DNA of 64,000 nucleotides, taken from assembly GCF_003260975.1 (NCBI RefSeq), contig NZ_CP030041.1:3971501-4035500 (forward strand). Reading direction: 5' to 3'. The position numbers and the translations under genes are program-made. Origin of the DNA: Echinicola strongylocentroti (GTDB lineage Bacteria; Bacteroidota; Bacteroidia; Cytophagales; Cyclobacteriaceae). Shown one piece after another: positions 1 through 8,649 of the stretch. Below the pieces are notes generated by a model. The model saw nothing but the letters and a program-made list of their open reading frames with translations, made no database searches and was not told where the DNA came from. Position 1 is the stretch's first letter; each line of letters begins with the position of its first letter.

Positions 1-494
1 CCTAAATAGAGCACCGCAGAATAGAACAGGGCCGTTAAAAGACGCAAGAACAAGATCTTATTATAGTTCCAAAAAGCAAGGGTGTGAATGTTTTTTAAGT
101 AGGGAGCAAATGAAGCCAGCAAATGGATGATGACGCTAAAAATGGCAAAACGGTAATAGGGCATAGCAATACTTTCAGTACTACTCCCGTCCGGCAAGGA
201 AAAGTAAACCCAGCCCAAGAAAATAATCCCTAAAACTTGGTTGACGATATTAAAAGGAGAAGGGATCTTTTTCTTCTCATTGAAGATACTGATACAGAAA
301 AACAAGGAAACCCCCAATGCTGCAGTGAGCATCATGTTTATGACAGGGAATGCATTGCTAAGCCTGCTTTCGTTTTCGATAAGGTAATTTCCCGTAGAAG
401 CAGCTACAATTGCAGAAAGTAACGCTAATGGGAAGCGCATAGCTGCTTTCAATGCAAAGGTATTCAAATAGCTTAACGAGGGGAGATTAATCAT
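1..494 (-). CDS. DUF4153-like membrane protein, N-terminal part only
   Basis: An open frame reads leftward from an ATG at 494 to the window edge with no stop, so about 164 residues of the N-terminus are visible. The protein starts MINLPSLSYLNTFALKAAMR and contains several hydrophobic stretches separated by short polar loops, including NEKKKIPSP near residue 68. This looks like the multi-pass N-terminal region of DUF4153 membrane proteins, which have no established role. It follows the nirD terminator and is likely its own transcript. The family name rests on general resemblance. The reading frame itself is clear. Confidence 0.65.
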   Translation of the reverse strand, partial: MINLPSLSYLNTFALKAAMRFPLALLSAIVAASTGNYLIENESRLSNAFPVINMMLTAALGVSLFFCISIFNEKKKIPSPFNIVNQVLGIIFLGWVYFSLPDGSSTESIAMPYYRFAIFSVIIHLLASFAPYLKNIHTLAFWNYNKILFLRLLTALFYSAVLYL

Positions 495-591
495 GTTGTG
501 GTGAATAAATCAGCTTCGCAAGATAGATGAAAATACGTTAAAAACGATTAAAATGTTAAATATGTGTTGAAATATGTACTTAGTCACCAAT

Positions 592-625
592 AAAAAAGCA
601 GGGTTCATCAACCAAACCCTGCTTT
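592..625 (-). terminator. Rho-independent terminator after nirBD
   Basis: A perfect 11-bp stem (AAAGCAGGGTT at 595-605 with AACCCTGCTTT at 615-625) has a 9-nt loop and, read on the minus strand, ends in a run of T. It lies downstream of nirD and should end the nirB-nirD transcript before the DUF4153-like gene. Confidence 0.85.
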
Positions 626-742
626 AGTAAAACGAAAATAGGTCTACTACTAATTGTTGTCTTCGATGTTGAGATGACAGAACGATTTATACCATGACCT
701 TTCACTCAATTTTTCAACACCTAAACCTTTTAATCTCCCGTC

Positions 743-1120
743 TTATTCTTCAAATCCTACGTAAACATAGTTTTCCTCGACTTTTACTGGATAAACGGCA
801 ATGTCACAGGTGTCTCCATTGATGTTTTTGCCTGTTTTGAGGGAGAAGTTCTTTTTGTGGAATGGACAAGCCACTTTAGGTTCACCTTCAGTGGATCCGA
901 TCATGCCACGGCTAAGGATCATTTGCATTTTGTGGGGACAAAGGTTCTGGCAGGCATACCATTCATTTCTTCTGGTGAAGTTAAAGATGGCGATCTGGAG
1001 ATCTTTGTATTTTACACAAGCTCCACCATTATCTGGAAATGCACTCACTGGAGCCGCCTTGAACCAAGTGGTGACCTTAGTGGTGTCGGTAGTTTTATAT
1101 TTTTCCAATTCAGTTAACAT
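743..1120 (-). CDS. nirD: Nitrite reductase (NADH) small subunit, Rieske type
   Basis: This 125-residue protein is the small subunit of assimilatory NAD(P)H nitrite reductase, which reduces nitrite to ammonium in the cytoplasm. A Rieske [2Fe-2S] fold is indicated by CPH near residue 61 and CPFH near residue 85, the normal Cys-x-His and Cys-x-x-His cluster ligands. Length is usual for NirD. It follows nirB by 88 bp on the same strand and is followed by a strong terminator, so nirB-nirD form one operon. Expression is probably tied to the TACGTA boxes upstream of nirB. Confidence 0.93.
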   Translation of the reverse strand: MLTELEKYKTTDTTKVTTWFKAAPVSAFPDNGGACVKYKDLQIAIFNFTRRNEWYACQNLCPHKMQMILSRGMIGSTEGEPKVACPFHKKNFSLKTGKNINGDTCDIAVYPVKVEENYVYVGFEE

Positions 1121-1208
1121 AACTTCTTGTATTTATGGTTGATTGGTAGCATTGACAATTTTGAAGGATGGCTGCCAATAGTATAATGTCTTTTGTCTTG
1201 TCTCCTGC

Positions 1209-3704
1209 TTACCCCCAAGATGCAGGGATTTTTTGGCCTCTCATTTCTTTCCATTTAAGGCTAGCGTCCTCTTCGTCGGCATTGACAAAGTGTTTGAATT
1301 TGGCCCGGAGTTCAGGGCTGTTGACCACTTCTTTCCATTCACACGCATAGGTGTCGATCATAAAGGCCATTTCTTTTTCCAGTTCGTCTCCGATGCCCAG
1401 CGAGTCGTTCACGACCACATCCCGGACATAGTCCATTCCGCCTTCGAGCTTGTTGAGCCAAGTGGCTGTTCGGGTTAGCGGCTCTGCGGTGCGGATATAA
1501 AACATCAGGAAACGGTCGATGTACCTCAGGCACGTTTCTCGATCCACGTCATTGATGAGGAGCTGGGCGTGTTGTGGTTTGGAGCCTCCGTTTCCACAGA
1601 TATAGAGGTTCCAGCCTTTTTCGGTGGCGATGATACCGAAGTCCTTGCTTTGGGCCTCGGCACATTCCCGGATACATCCAGATACGGCGCCTTTCAGTTT
1701 ATGGGGAGAACGAAGGCCACGATACCGCTCCTCTACCTCAATGGCAAAAGAGACCGAATCCTGCACCCCGTACCGGCACCAAGTGCTTCCTACGCAGCTT
1801 TTGACTGTCCGGAGGGATTTACCGTAAGCGTGGCCACTTTCGAAGCCTGCGTTGATCAGTTCTTCCCAGATATCGGGGAGTTGGTCGACTCTGGCACCAA
1901 ACAAATCGATGCGTTGGCCACCAGTTATTTTGGTGTAGAGATGGTACCTTTTGGCTACATCTCCGAGTACGATGAGTTTTTCAGGGGTGATTTCACCTCC
2001 GGGGATTCTAGGGACTACCGAGTAGGTGCCGCCTTTCTGGATATTGGCCAGGTAGCGGTCGTTGGTGTCCTGGATGGTGTCCTGCTTGGTGATCAGCTCA
2101 TTCCATGTGCTGGCAAGGATAGAGGCGACTGCAGGTTTGCACACCTCACAGCCGTCTCCTTGTCCAAACTGATCTAAGAGTTCATTGTAGGTTTTGATGC
2201 CTTTCACCTTTACGATGTCCAGCAGTTCTTGGCGGCTGTAGTCAAAATGCTCACAAATGACATTTTTGACTGCTTTGCCCATGGATTTTAGCTGGTGTTT
2301 CAGCAGGTCATTGACCATTGGCATACATCCGCCGCAGCCTGTTCCTGCTTTGGTGCAGGACTTGATTTCGTCTACTTTGGTGACACCGTCGTTTTCGATC
2401 AAGCTGCAGATCGCTCCTTTAGTGACATTCTCACAGGAACAAACTTGCGCTTCTTCGGGGAGGCTTTCCACGCCAGCACCGGCTGCTTCTTTGCCGCCCC
2501 TGGCACCGAGGATCAGGTCTTCAGGCTCGGGAGGAAGCGGCATTTTATTTTGGGTCATTTGCAGCAGGATGTTATAAGCCGAAGCATCGCCGACAAGGAT
2601 GCCGCCAAGCAGGCGTTTCCCGTCCATGGATACATTGATGCGCTTATAGATTCCGCTGTTTTTGTTTTCGTATACAATAGGTTTGGAAGGTTCGAGTTCA
2701 CCGAATGGATCCCCAAAACTTCCTACATCTACTCCTATCAGTTTTAGTTTGGTGGACATGTCAAAGCCCATAAAAGGCTTCACTTCTGTATTGGTCAGTT
2801 GATTGACCACTTGAGTGGCCATTTCATAGCCTGGTGCTACCAGCCCATACACCATGTTTTGGTAAGAAGCCGCTTCGCCAATGGCGAATATGTCCGTGTC
2901 GTCCGTTTGCAAAAACTCATTGACCACGATTCCTCCCCGTGGGGCAGTGGTCAGTCCCGAGTCCTTGGCCAGTTCATCTCTTGGCTTGATACCGGCGGAG
3001 ATGATCAGCATTTCGGTAGTAAGGTTGGTATTGTCAGCGAAGCTCATTCCGGTAATTTTGCCATTACCGGTGATTTTCTTGGTGTTTTTGCTCAGGTGAA
3101 TCTTGATGCCCAGTTCTTCCAGTTTGGACTGTAAGGTGGCAGAGCCTGCACTGTCCAGCTGACGGGGCATTAGTCTCGGCGCAAATTCAATCACGTGTGC
3201 TTCCAGTTCCATGTCAATTACCGCCTTGGCTGCCTCCAAACCTAATAGGCCTCCGCCGATGACAGCAGCGGATTTTACCTTTTTGGAATAGTCGATGATG
3301 GCATCGAGGTCTTCCAAGGTTCTATAGACAAAGACACCTTTCTTATCCACACCGTCGATAGGAGGGACAAATGCCCCAGATCCAGTGGCTAAAATCAACT
3401 TATCATAGTCGTAGTCGTGGCCGGTGTGAGTAATGACCTTTTTGGCATCCCGGTCGATCTTCACAATCATCTCGTTGGTGTGTAAGTCGACGTTGTTTTC
3501 ATCATACCAAGATCGAGGTGCCATCATCAGGTCATCTGCTGTAGATCCCGAAAAATAAGCACTTAGGTGTACCCTGTCATATGCCGGCCATGGTTCCTCC
3601 CCAAAGACCGTGATCTCAAAATCTCCTCCGGTAGCCTGTGCACGAAGTTTTTCACAAAACTTGTAGCCTACCATTCCATTACCGATTACTACTATCTTTG
3701 TCAT
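1209..3704 (-). CDS. nirB: Nitrite reductase (NADH) large subunit
   Basis: The 831-residue large subunit of assimilatory nitrite reductase carries electrons from NADH through FAD and iron-sulfur clusters to siroheme. Visible parts in order: an FAD fold starting VVIGNGMVG; a second nucleotide-binding GGGLLGLEAAKA motif near residue 150; a BFD-like [2Fe-2S] region (VCSCEN near 421, CGGC about 35 residues later) and a second copy near 490-535 with CEVC; then the siroheme/[4Fe-4S] region with SCVGSTWC near 636 and GCIREC near 676. Length matches the family. It is the first gene of the nirBD operon and is divergent from the methyltransferase that feeds siroheme synthesis. Confidence 0.95.
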   Translation of the reverse strand: MTKIVVIGNGMVGYKFCEKLRAQATGGDFEITVFGEEPWPAYDRVHLSAYFSGSTADDLMMAPRSWYDENNVDLHTNEMIVKIDRDAKKVITHTGHDYDYDKLILATGSGAFVPPIDGVDKKGVFVYRTLEDLDAIIDYSKKVKSAAVIGGGLLGLEAAKAVIDMELEAHVIEFAPRLMPRQLDSAGSATLQSKLEELGIKIHLSKNTKKITGNGKITGMSFADNTNLTTEMLIISAGIKPRDELAKDSGLTTAPRGGIVVNEFLQTDDTDIFAIGEAASYQNMVYGLVAPGYEMATQVVNQLTNTEVKPFMGFDMSTKLKLIGVDVGSFGDPFGELEPSKPIVYENKNSGIYKRINVSMDGKRLLGGILVGDASAYNILLQMTQNKMPLPPEPEDLILGARGGKEAAGAGVESLPEEAQVCSCENVTKGAICSLIENDGVTKVDEIKSCTKAGTGCGGCMPMVNDLLKHQLKSMGKAVKNVICEHFDYSRQELLDIVKVKGIKTYNELLDQFGQGDGCEVCKPAVASILASTWNELITKQDTIQDTNDRYLANIQKGGTYSVVPRIPGGEITPEKLIVLGDVAKRYHLYTKITGGQRIDLFGARVDQLPDIWEELINAGFESGHAYGKSLRTVKSCVGSTWCRYGVQDSVSFAIEVEERYRGLRSPHKLKGAVSGCIRECAEAQSKDFGIIATEKGWNLYICGNGGSKPQHAQLLINDVDRETCLRYIDRFLMFYIRTAEPLTRTATWLNKLEGGMDYVRDVVVNDSLGIGDELEKEMAFMIDTYACEWKEVVNSPELRAKFKHFVNADEEDASLKWKEMRGQKIPASWG

Positions 3705-3796
3705 ATGATTGTTGGTTTTAGGTTTGGCTTCTTCTAAGTAGTTTGACTGATTTACTGACTAATTACAGCGGCTAAGTTATAAATTAATTTTTATAA

Positions 3797-3812
3797 TACG
3801 TAAAAATACGTA
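3797..3812. promoter_or_regulatory. Paired TACGTA boxes between nirB and cobA
   Basis: Two perfect TACGTA hexamers start exactly 10 bp apart (3797 and 3807), so they lie on the same face of the helix. They sit in the 152-bp divergent region and overlap where the -33 element of the methyltransferase promoter would be. The same box occurs four times upstream of the nitrate transporter operon (26244-26292). I infer a shared operator for nitrate/nitrite genes. The regulator is not identified. Confidence 0.55.
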
Positions 3813-3822
3813 AATAATTACT

Positions 3823-3830
3823 TAAATTTG
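3823..3830 (+). promoter_or_regulatory. Bacteroidota -7 box for cobA
   Basis: TAAATTTG matches the Bacteroidota -7 consensus TAnnTTTG. Transcription would begin near 3837, about 20 nt ahead of the ATG at 3857. The expected -33 position overlaps the TACGTA pair, which fits control by a protein bound there. Confidence 0.5.
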
Positions 3831-3856
3831 TTTCAGTAACTAAGTATAAACACGCT

Positions 3857-4624
3857 ATGACTACTATAAATAAGAAGCTTTCGATCGTAGGTGCCGGTCC
3901 AGGAGATCCCGAATTGATTACCTTAAAGGGCGTTAAGGCGCTCGAGTCGGCCGATGTAGTATTATATGACGCATTGGCCAATGAGGCCTTATTGGCACAT
4001 GTTCCGGAAACAACGATCAAGGTGTTTGTGGGTAAGCGTGCAGGAATGCATTACCGCCAGCAGCGGGAAATCAACCGCATGATCGTCAATTACGCAGAAA
4101 CTTGTGGGCATGTAGTTCGGCTAAAAGGCGGTGATCCCTACGTATTCGGGCGTGGACACGAGGAGTTGGAGTATGCCGCAGAGCATGGAATACCCACTGA
4201 CTACGTACCCGGCATAAGTAGTGCGATGGCAGTACCCGGTTTGGGAGGAATACCGCTGACCAAGCGAGGTGTCAACGAGAGCTTTTGGGTGGTGACGGGC
4301 ACGCTGAAGGACCATTCTACGGCCAAGGATTTGCGCTTTGCTGCGCAATCTTCTGCTACAGCCATTATTCTGATGGGCATGAAGAAGTTGCCTGAAATCG
4401 TGGCACTGTTTGAGCAATATCGTGGTGCCGGAGAGGCCGTGGCGATCATTCAGGATGGCAGTAAGGAAACAGAGCGATCCATCGTGGGGGACCTTGGAAG
4501 CGTATTGGCCTTGCAGCAAAAAGAACAACTTACCGCTCCTGCTATTATTGTCATCGGCGAGGTGGTGAAGGAAAAAGGCAAGGAGTTAGGGCGTTTTTTG
4601 GCGGAGAAAACATTGGCAGAATAG
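3857..4624 (+). CDS. cobA: Uroporphyrinogen-III C-methyltransferase
   Basis: This 255-residue SAM-dependent enzyme methylates uroporphyrinogen III to precorrin-2, the branch point to siroheme and cobalamin. The family's N-terminal motif VGAGPGDPELITLKG is present near residue 11, followed by VVLYDALAN and the central VRLKGGDPYVFGRG signature. Length fits the stand-alone SUMT form, with no fused CysG dehydrogenase/ferrochelatase or HemD domain. Its divergent position beside nirBD says its job is siroheme supply for nitrite reductase. The symbol is a family label (cobA, also called sumT or cysG-A). Confidence 0.93.
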   Translation: MTTINKKLSIVGAGPGDPELITLKGVKALESADVVLYDALANEALLAHVPETTIKVFVGKRAGMHYRQQREINRMIVNYAETCGHVVRLKGGDPYVFGRGHEELEYAAEHGIPTDYVPGISSAMAVPGLGGIPLTKRGVNESFWVVTGTLKDHSTAKDLRFAAQSSATAIILMGMKKLPEIVALFEQYRGAGEAVAIIQDGSKETERSIVGDLGSVLALQQKEQLTAPAIIVIGEVVKEKGKELGRFLAEKTLAE

Positions 4625-4914
4625 CAATGTTTAGAGAAAAGAGCCAAGAGCAAAGAATAAAGAGGTATTGAACTTGAGATATGAGAAGTGAGACTTGAGG
4701 CAAAGGGGAAAACGAAAGCGGTTGTACCTAGTGCTGTGCCCCGGTACGATGAGCATTGAGGTTCTACCTCAATTTTCCGATATGACAGAGCTTAACCCTC
4801 ATTATAAATTCATCTGGGTTGTCGGGTTGTGCTGGGTCTCTGCCCCAGCACGAAAAAGGCTTGAGTCTCTGACTCAATTGGGTCGTTTTGAATCGCTTCT
4901 TGTATGAGTTTCTG
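4625..4914. other. Gene-free spacer with three small hairpins
   Basis: No credible gene is seen. The left part has repeated TTGAG/GTGAGA words. The right part has three perfect small inverted repeats: TTGAGG/CCTCAA (756-772 of the 4 kb block, i.e. 4756-4772), GTGCTGGG/CCCAGCAC (4829-4851) and TTGAGTC/GACTCAA (4861-4877). They lie between convergent genes and may act in termination on either strand, though none has a clean T run. Confidence 0.5.
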
Positions 4915-6054
4915 CTATAGGAAGTTGAGTCTTACAAAAACCATTTCGTCATCTTTGTTGTCCAATATCCAAAGTGTTCCATCTTTGGCAAAATAATGGG
5001 AAATAGTACGGTTGATTTCAGGAATCAGTGCTTCACTGATCATGTTGAATTCATCATCAAAGATGCTGAGGTAAGCATCGATACTTTTGATTTCGGGAAA
5101 ACTACTTTCCCGTTCTGATGTTGTTTTAAATTCAGTTTGGAAAGAAAAACGGTAGTAGCGGTCGTTTTCTTGATCATAGACCAACGGGCCAAACCGGATT
5201 TGTTCGTTCATTTTTTCGAAGACTTCGAATAGCTCTTCTGTAGTAGCGAACTTGTGGGGAAGATCGGTGCTGACTTCGTTTGGCGTTAGGTGGCTCTCGT
5301 AATCCACTTCGAGAATTTGATTGGCAGCACTGTCAAACCGGTAAATTTCATTGGTGAATTGATGGGAAAGGACTGGGGTGTTGTTTAGGATAGAAAAATA
5401 AATGATCGGGGGCATGTATGTATAATCCTCAGAGGACAGCGCGTAACTTTTGATTTTTTTCTGAGGGTCAATATCAAACCTACTGACCATCTTGGTGTTT
5501 AGGTCAAAGAGAGCTAGTTCGGCTTTATGATTGACATTTAACCCCTCCTCCGTGACCAAAGAGAGTAACTTGGTTTTGTCTATAAGTAAATTTTGCCTAC
5601 AAACCTCAACATCTTGGAGGACCTCTCCATTCCAATCATGTGCGGTAAGGTTGATGGTTTGCAGCACTTTTCCATTTAGGTCAAAAATTTTTTGTTTGAA
5701 AAAACCATTTGATATCAGCAGTTGGCCGTCCTTCATAAACTGAAAGCTGCTCATACTGTTTCCTGTCCCCTCTGGGCCTTCTTTTTGAAAGGGTGTTTTA
5801 CTGACCAACTCCAGCTTGTTAAGATTGACTTTCTCCAAGTGATTGTCAAAATGGTTGAAATTGTATAGAAACTGCTGGTCGGCGGTAATGCCTGAATTAT
5901 TTAAGTTGCGATCGACATCCAAAATCTCTCCTTTGGCATCGATGCTTACGGTGTCCATGGAGTAAGTGATGGCATCGGAGTGGATCGCGTCATTTTCCTT
6001 TTGCTGGCAGGCACCTATAAGGAAGGACAATAGCCAAAAGTATGTTTTTTTCAT
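4915..6054 (-). CDS. DUF4221-like propeller lipoprotein
   Basis: This 379-residue protein starts with a lipoprotein signal ending in a lipobox (LIGAC, Cys near residue 16), so it should be anchored in the envelope. The rest is beta-rich with repeated strand-turn units, for example FNHFDNHLEKVNLNKLELV and a KEGPEGTGNSMSSFQF segment, as in DUF4221 and 6-bladed propeller lipoproteins of this group. A relative with a similar layout, including the EGPDSYRGIYDFHIYN segment, is encoded at 61053-62234. No catalytic residues are recognised and the function is unknown. Confidence 0.72.
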   Translation of the reverse strand: MKKTYFWLLSFLIGACQQKENDAIHSDAITYSMDTVSIDAKGEILDVDRNLNNSGITADQQFLYNFNHFDNHLEKVNLNKLELVSKTPFQKEGPEGTGNSMSSFQFMKDGQLLISNGFFKQKIFDLNGKVLQTINLTAHDWNGEVLQDVEVCRQNLLIDKTKLLSLVTEEGLNVNHKAELALFDLNTKMVSRFDIDPQKKIKSYALSSEDYTYMPPIIYFSILNNTPVLSHQFTNEIYRFDSAANQILEVDYESHLTPNEVSTDLPHKFATTEELFEVFEKMNEQIRFGPLVYDQENDRYYRFSFQTEFKTTSERESSFPEIKSIDAYLSIFDDEFNMISEALIPEINRTISHYFAKDGTLWILDNKDDEMVFVRLNFL

Positions 6055-6271
6055 GCTAAAAAGATGGAAGTTTTGATTGTAAGTTTAAAATAAGTTGTTT
6101 CTATTGAAGGGAAAAGCCATTTAGGGAAATTTAACGAATAAATTAGTTTTTCAACATTGATCCTTAGCTATTCCTGATGCCTGCCAGAGCTTGTCGAAGG
6201 ATGTTATCAAGGATTCCCGCAGTGGGTGAGTTGCCATAGCTATTCCGATGAAAGGCCACTAAGAGCCTTTT

Positions 6272-6462
6272 AACCTGAGTTCGATTATAAAACCGTTTCC
6301 GTACAGTGGTCGGAACATGCACTGCGAGGCTTAGAGGTAGGCCTGAGCGGGTGGAAGCCGTGGCAGCTCGCCGCGGCGAGTTGCCACACCCTTTTCCAAC
6401 CCACATCCTCCTAAAAAGAGTTCGCAACGCTTTTAATGCTAAAAATAAGTCGAGCTCAGGTT
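6272..6462. repeat. Inverted-repeat element, family 2 (long copy)
   Basis: The ends are inverted copies of each other: AACCTGAGTTCGATTAT at 6272-6288 and ATAAGTCGAGCTCAGGTT at 6445-6462. The same two ends recur at 60709-60796 around a shorter, different core, and a degenerate form lies at 38941-39020. The core of this copy has a GC-rich palindrome at 6360-6387 (28 bp, one mismatched pair) built around CTCGCCGCGGCGAG. No protein is encoded, so it looks like a non-autonomous mobile or REP-like element. The rest of the 6055-6607 gap holds only a small hairpin at 6526-6543. Confidence 0.6.
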
Positions 6463-6607
6463 TTTAAATAAGTCAAAGCCATTTGTAAACAGGGCAGTGC
6501 AAATGGCGCGATTGCCCCTTGGCTTGGTGATTTTTCAATCACCAGCTCTTCCAACTCTCCCAAAATCCTCCTAAATTGGCTCATAAGACCAAAAAAAATC
6601 AAAAGAA

Positions 6608-7198
6608 ATGGCTGAAGACCGATTTGAAAAGACCATTGCGTCGTTTGATGCGATCAATGCGGAGGATCCTCATATGGAAATGGTGGATGGAAGGGAAGTG
6701 CCCAAAGAGCTGGTGTATGGACACAGGATGACAGGGATGTTGTTGGATTTTGACCCGCAGGCATCAGAAACGTTGCGTTTGGCCGCTAGGTGCCAGCACA
6801 TCAAGCGATGGGAGATTCCCAGGGAAGATTACCCCATGGATAGAAAAGGCTACCTGATGTGGCGGACGAAGCTGAAAAAATTTCATGGTGAACTGGCGGG
6901 ACAACTCATGAAGGAGCATGGTTATGCTGATGAGGATATTCAAAAAGTGGATGACCTTCTTAATAAACGAAGGCTAAAAACAGATCCTGAGACGCAGGCC
7001 TTAGAGGATGTAGTGTGTTTGGTCTTTTTGAAATATTATTTTGATGACTTTATCGCCAAGCATCGTGATGAGGAAGAAAAGCTTGTGGACATCGTCCAGA
7101 AAACCTGGAAAAAAATGTCCGAAAAAGGCCACAAAGCAGCGCTTGCCATGGAGCATTCAGGTGAGGCTTTAGGCATTGTGCAGAAGGCACTGGCGTAA
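6608..7198 (+). CDS. DUF4202 family protein
   Basis: A 196-residue soluble, mostly helical protein matching the DUF4202 family in length and in the conserved words RCQHIKRWEIPREDYP (near residue 60) and the following YLMWRTKLKKFH. The paired His and acidic residues (QHIKRW; LEDVVCLVFL near 135) resemble HD-type all-helical proteins, but no enzyme activity is established. It stands alone, with a long inverted repeat just downstream at 7214-7283. Confidence 0.8.
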   Translation: MAEDRFEKTIASFDAINAEDPHMEMVDGREVPKELVYGHRMTGMLLDFDPQASETLRLAARCQHIKRWEIPREDYPMDRKGYLMWRTKLKKFHGELAGQLMKEHGYADEDIQKVDDLLNKRRLKTDPETQALEDVVCLVFLKYYFDDFIAKHRDEEEKLVDIVQKTWKKMSEKGHKAALAMEHSGEALGIVQKALA

Positions 7199-7761
7199 GT
7201 TGGGCCTGGGCATGAAGAAGTAGTCTCACCAGTAAATTTATTGCGTAATAGGAATAATGTAGCAGGAGTGAGACTGTTTCTTCGTTCCGTTGGGACCTAT
7301 ATCATTTGCCAAAGAGGCTGTCGGGCAAGTGTTTTCCATTTATGGACTTTTAATTGTACCTAACAATACGCTTACTGACCGTTCATGGGTAGTGCTTTAT
7401 TGCTTGATTGCCTTGAGTTTATAAGGAGATAAGGCCTTGGGGTGGAGCTAATGTGATGGGGTTTGTTTTCGTTTCCAACGCATAATTTTCGGTTTTTTGA
7501 TGAACGGTTGGAGGGTTTTGAGGTGATTATTGACAGGTTTTGGGTGGTGGTATGATATTATGTTTGCCCATTTATATAATATGTTGATCGTTTAAATCAA
7601 AATAGTTGATTGATTTGGTGTTTTTTGATATAATTAGGATAAATGATTGTGATACGTGGGTTTGTTGTTTGTTTGTTATGTAAAAACGAAAGTTTTTCAA
7701 CAATCCGGAATAGATTCACGTTACTTTTTAGAGAAGACAATACTTAAAATAACCGAATGTA
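7199..7761. other. Gene-free AT-rich spacer with one long inverted repeat
   Basis: The only clear structure is an inverted repeat: GAAGAAGTAGTCTCAC (7214-7229) against GTGAGACTGTTTCTTC (7268-7283), 14 of 16 positions paired, with a 38-nt loop. It may end the DUF4202 transcript. The remaining AT-rich part up to 7761 shows no gene and no convincing promoter box, although it must hold the promoter of the cytochrome gene. Confidence 0.45.
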
Positions 7762-8649
7762 GTGAAAGAGACGATCAATAAATTAATGAAGGGGCAATTG
7801 TCCCCCATAGGCGCAGTAATACTATCGGTGCTGGTGTTGGGCATTGCGGTGATTCCAATAGGTGATTTTCACTGGAGCTTGGCATTTCTTGGAAAGATGC
7901 ATCCACTGTTGGTGCATTTGCCGATAGGGATATTTATGGCCTTGATTGCCTTGGAGATTGCCAATCTGTTTATTCCAGAACGAACACTTAGACCCGCATG
8001 TGGCGCGCTCTTGTGGCTGACAGTAATTACTGCTATTCCCACACTAGTAGTTGGCGCCCTGTTGGCGGGTACCGGTGGATATGGCAGCAATGTACTGGTG
8101 GTGCACAAGTGGCTGGGTGTCGCTACGGCATTGCTTAGCATATGGCTTTTGGCTCTTCGTGGGTACCTTCAAGACCATGACAAGTCACCGGTTCCCTATT
8201 ATAGTATCTTGGCCATGACCACCATTATTTTGGGGGCTACAGGCCATTACGGAGGTTCGCTGACACATGGCTCAGGCTTCTTGACCGAAGACCTGCCCGA
8301 TGAAGTACGCGCTTTTTTAGGGGATGATCCTTATGGAATGGAAGGGCTGGCAACGATGGAAAACGATGAAATCGACAAGACGCTTAGCCAGTTTGAATAT
8401 ACGAAAGACATTAACCCGATCACGGCAAGTTACTGTGAGAGCTGTCATGGAGAAGATGAACAAAAAGGAGGACTCCGACTGGATGATATAGATCCCGACA
8501 TGGTCAAAGGCCATGATGCAGAGACTTGGCGCGCTATGCTCGACATGGTGAATTCTGGAGAGATGCCCCGAAGGAGGAGAAGCAGCTTTCAGATGAGGAA
8601 CGAAGGGTGTTGGTGGATTGGATCACGGCATCTATCCAGCGGGCGGTAG
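7762..8649 (+). CDS. Cytochrome c/DUF2231 N-terminal part of a frameshifted DUF1592 protein
   Basis: The frame opens with GTG at 7762 (MKETINKL; an ATG eight codons later is the alternative). Residues 15-175 hold several membrane segments with the HPLLVHLPIGIF motif typical of DUF2231-like domains, then a periplasmic c-type heme motif CESCH near residue 224 followed by QKGGLRLDD, as in planctomycete-type PSCyt1 domains. After GEMP (near 268) the frame turns to an Arg/Ser-rich tail and stops, while the natural continuation is found one frame away. One missing C in the CCCC run at 8566-8569 would join this to the next feature as a single protein of about 1200 residues. Confidence 0.75.
   Translation: MKETINKLMKGQLSPIGAVILSVLVLGIAVIPIGDFHWSLAFLGKMHPLLVHLPIGIFMALIALEIANLFIPERTLRPACGALLWLTVITAIPTLVVGALLAGTGGYGSNVLVVHKWLGVATALLSIWLLALRGYLQDHDKSPVPYYSILAMTTIILGATGHYGGSLTHGSGFLTEDLPDEVRAFLGDDPYGMEGLATMENDEIDKTLSQFEYTKDINPITASYCESCHGEDEQKGGLRLDDIDPDMVKGHDAETWRAMLDMVNSGEMPRRRRSSFQMRNEGCWWIGSRHLSSGR

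Noticed and set aside
1569..2177. 202-codon plus-strand frame inside nirB
   Set aside because: Antisense shadow; the minus-strand frame carries all NirB motifs.
4695..4907. 70-codon plus-strand frame between cobA and the DUF4221-like gene
   Set aside because: It coincides with a series of hairpins and has no start context or homology pattern.
6164..6427. 87-codon minus-strand frame
   Set aside because: It lies in the palindromic repeat element and shows no coding character.
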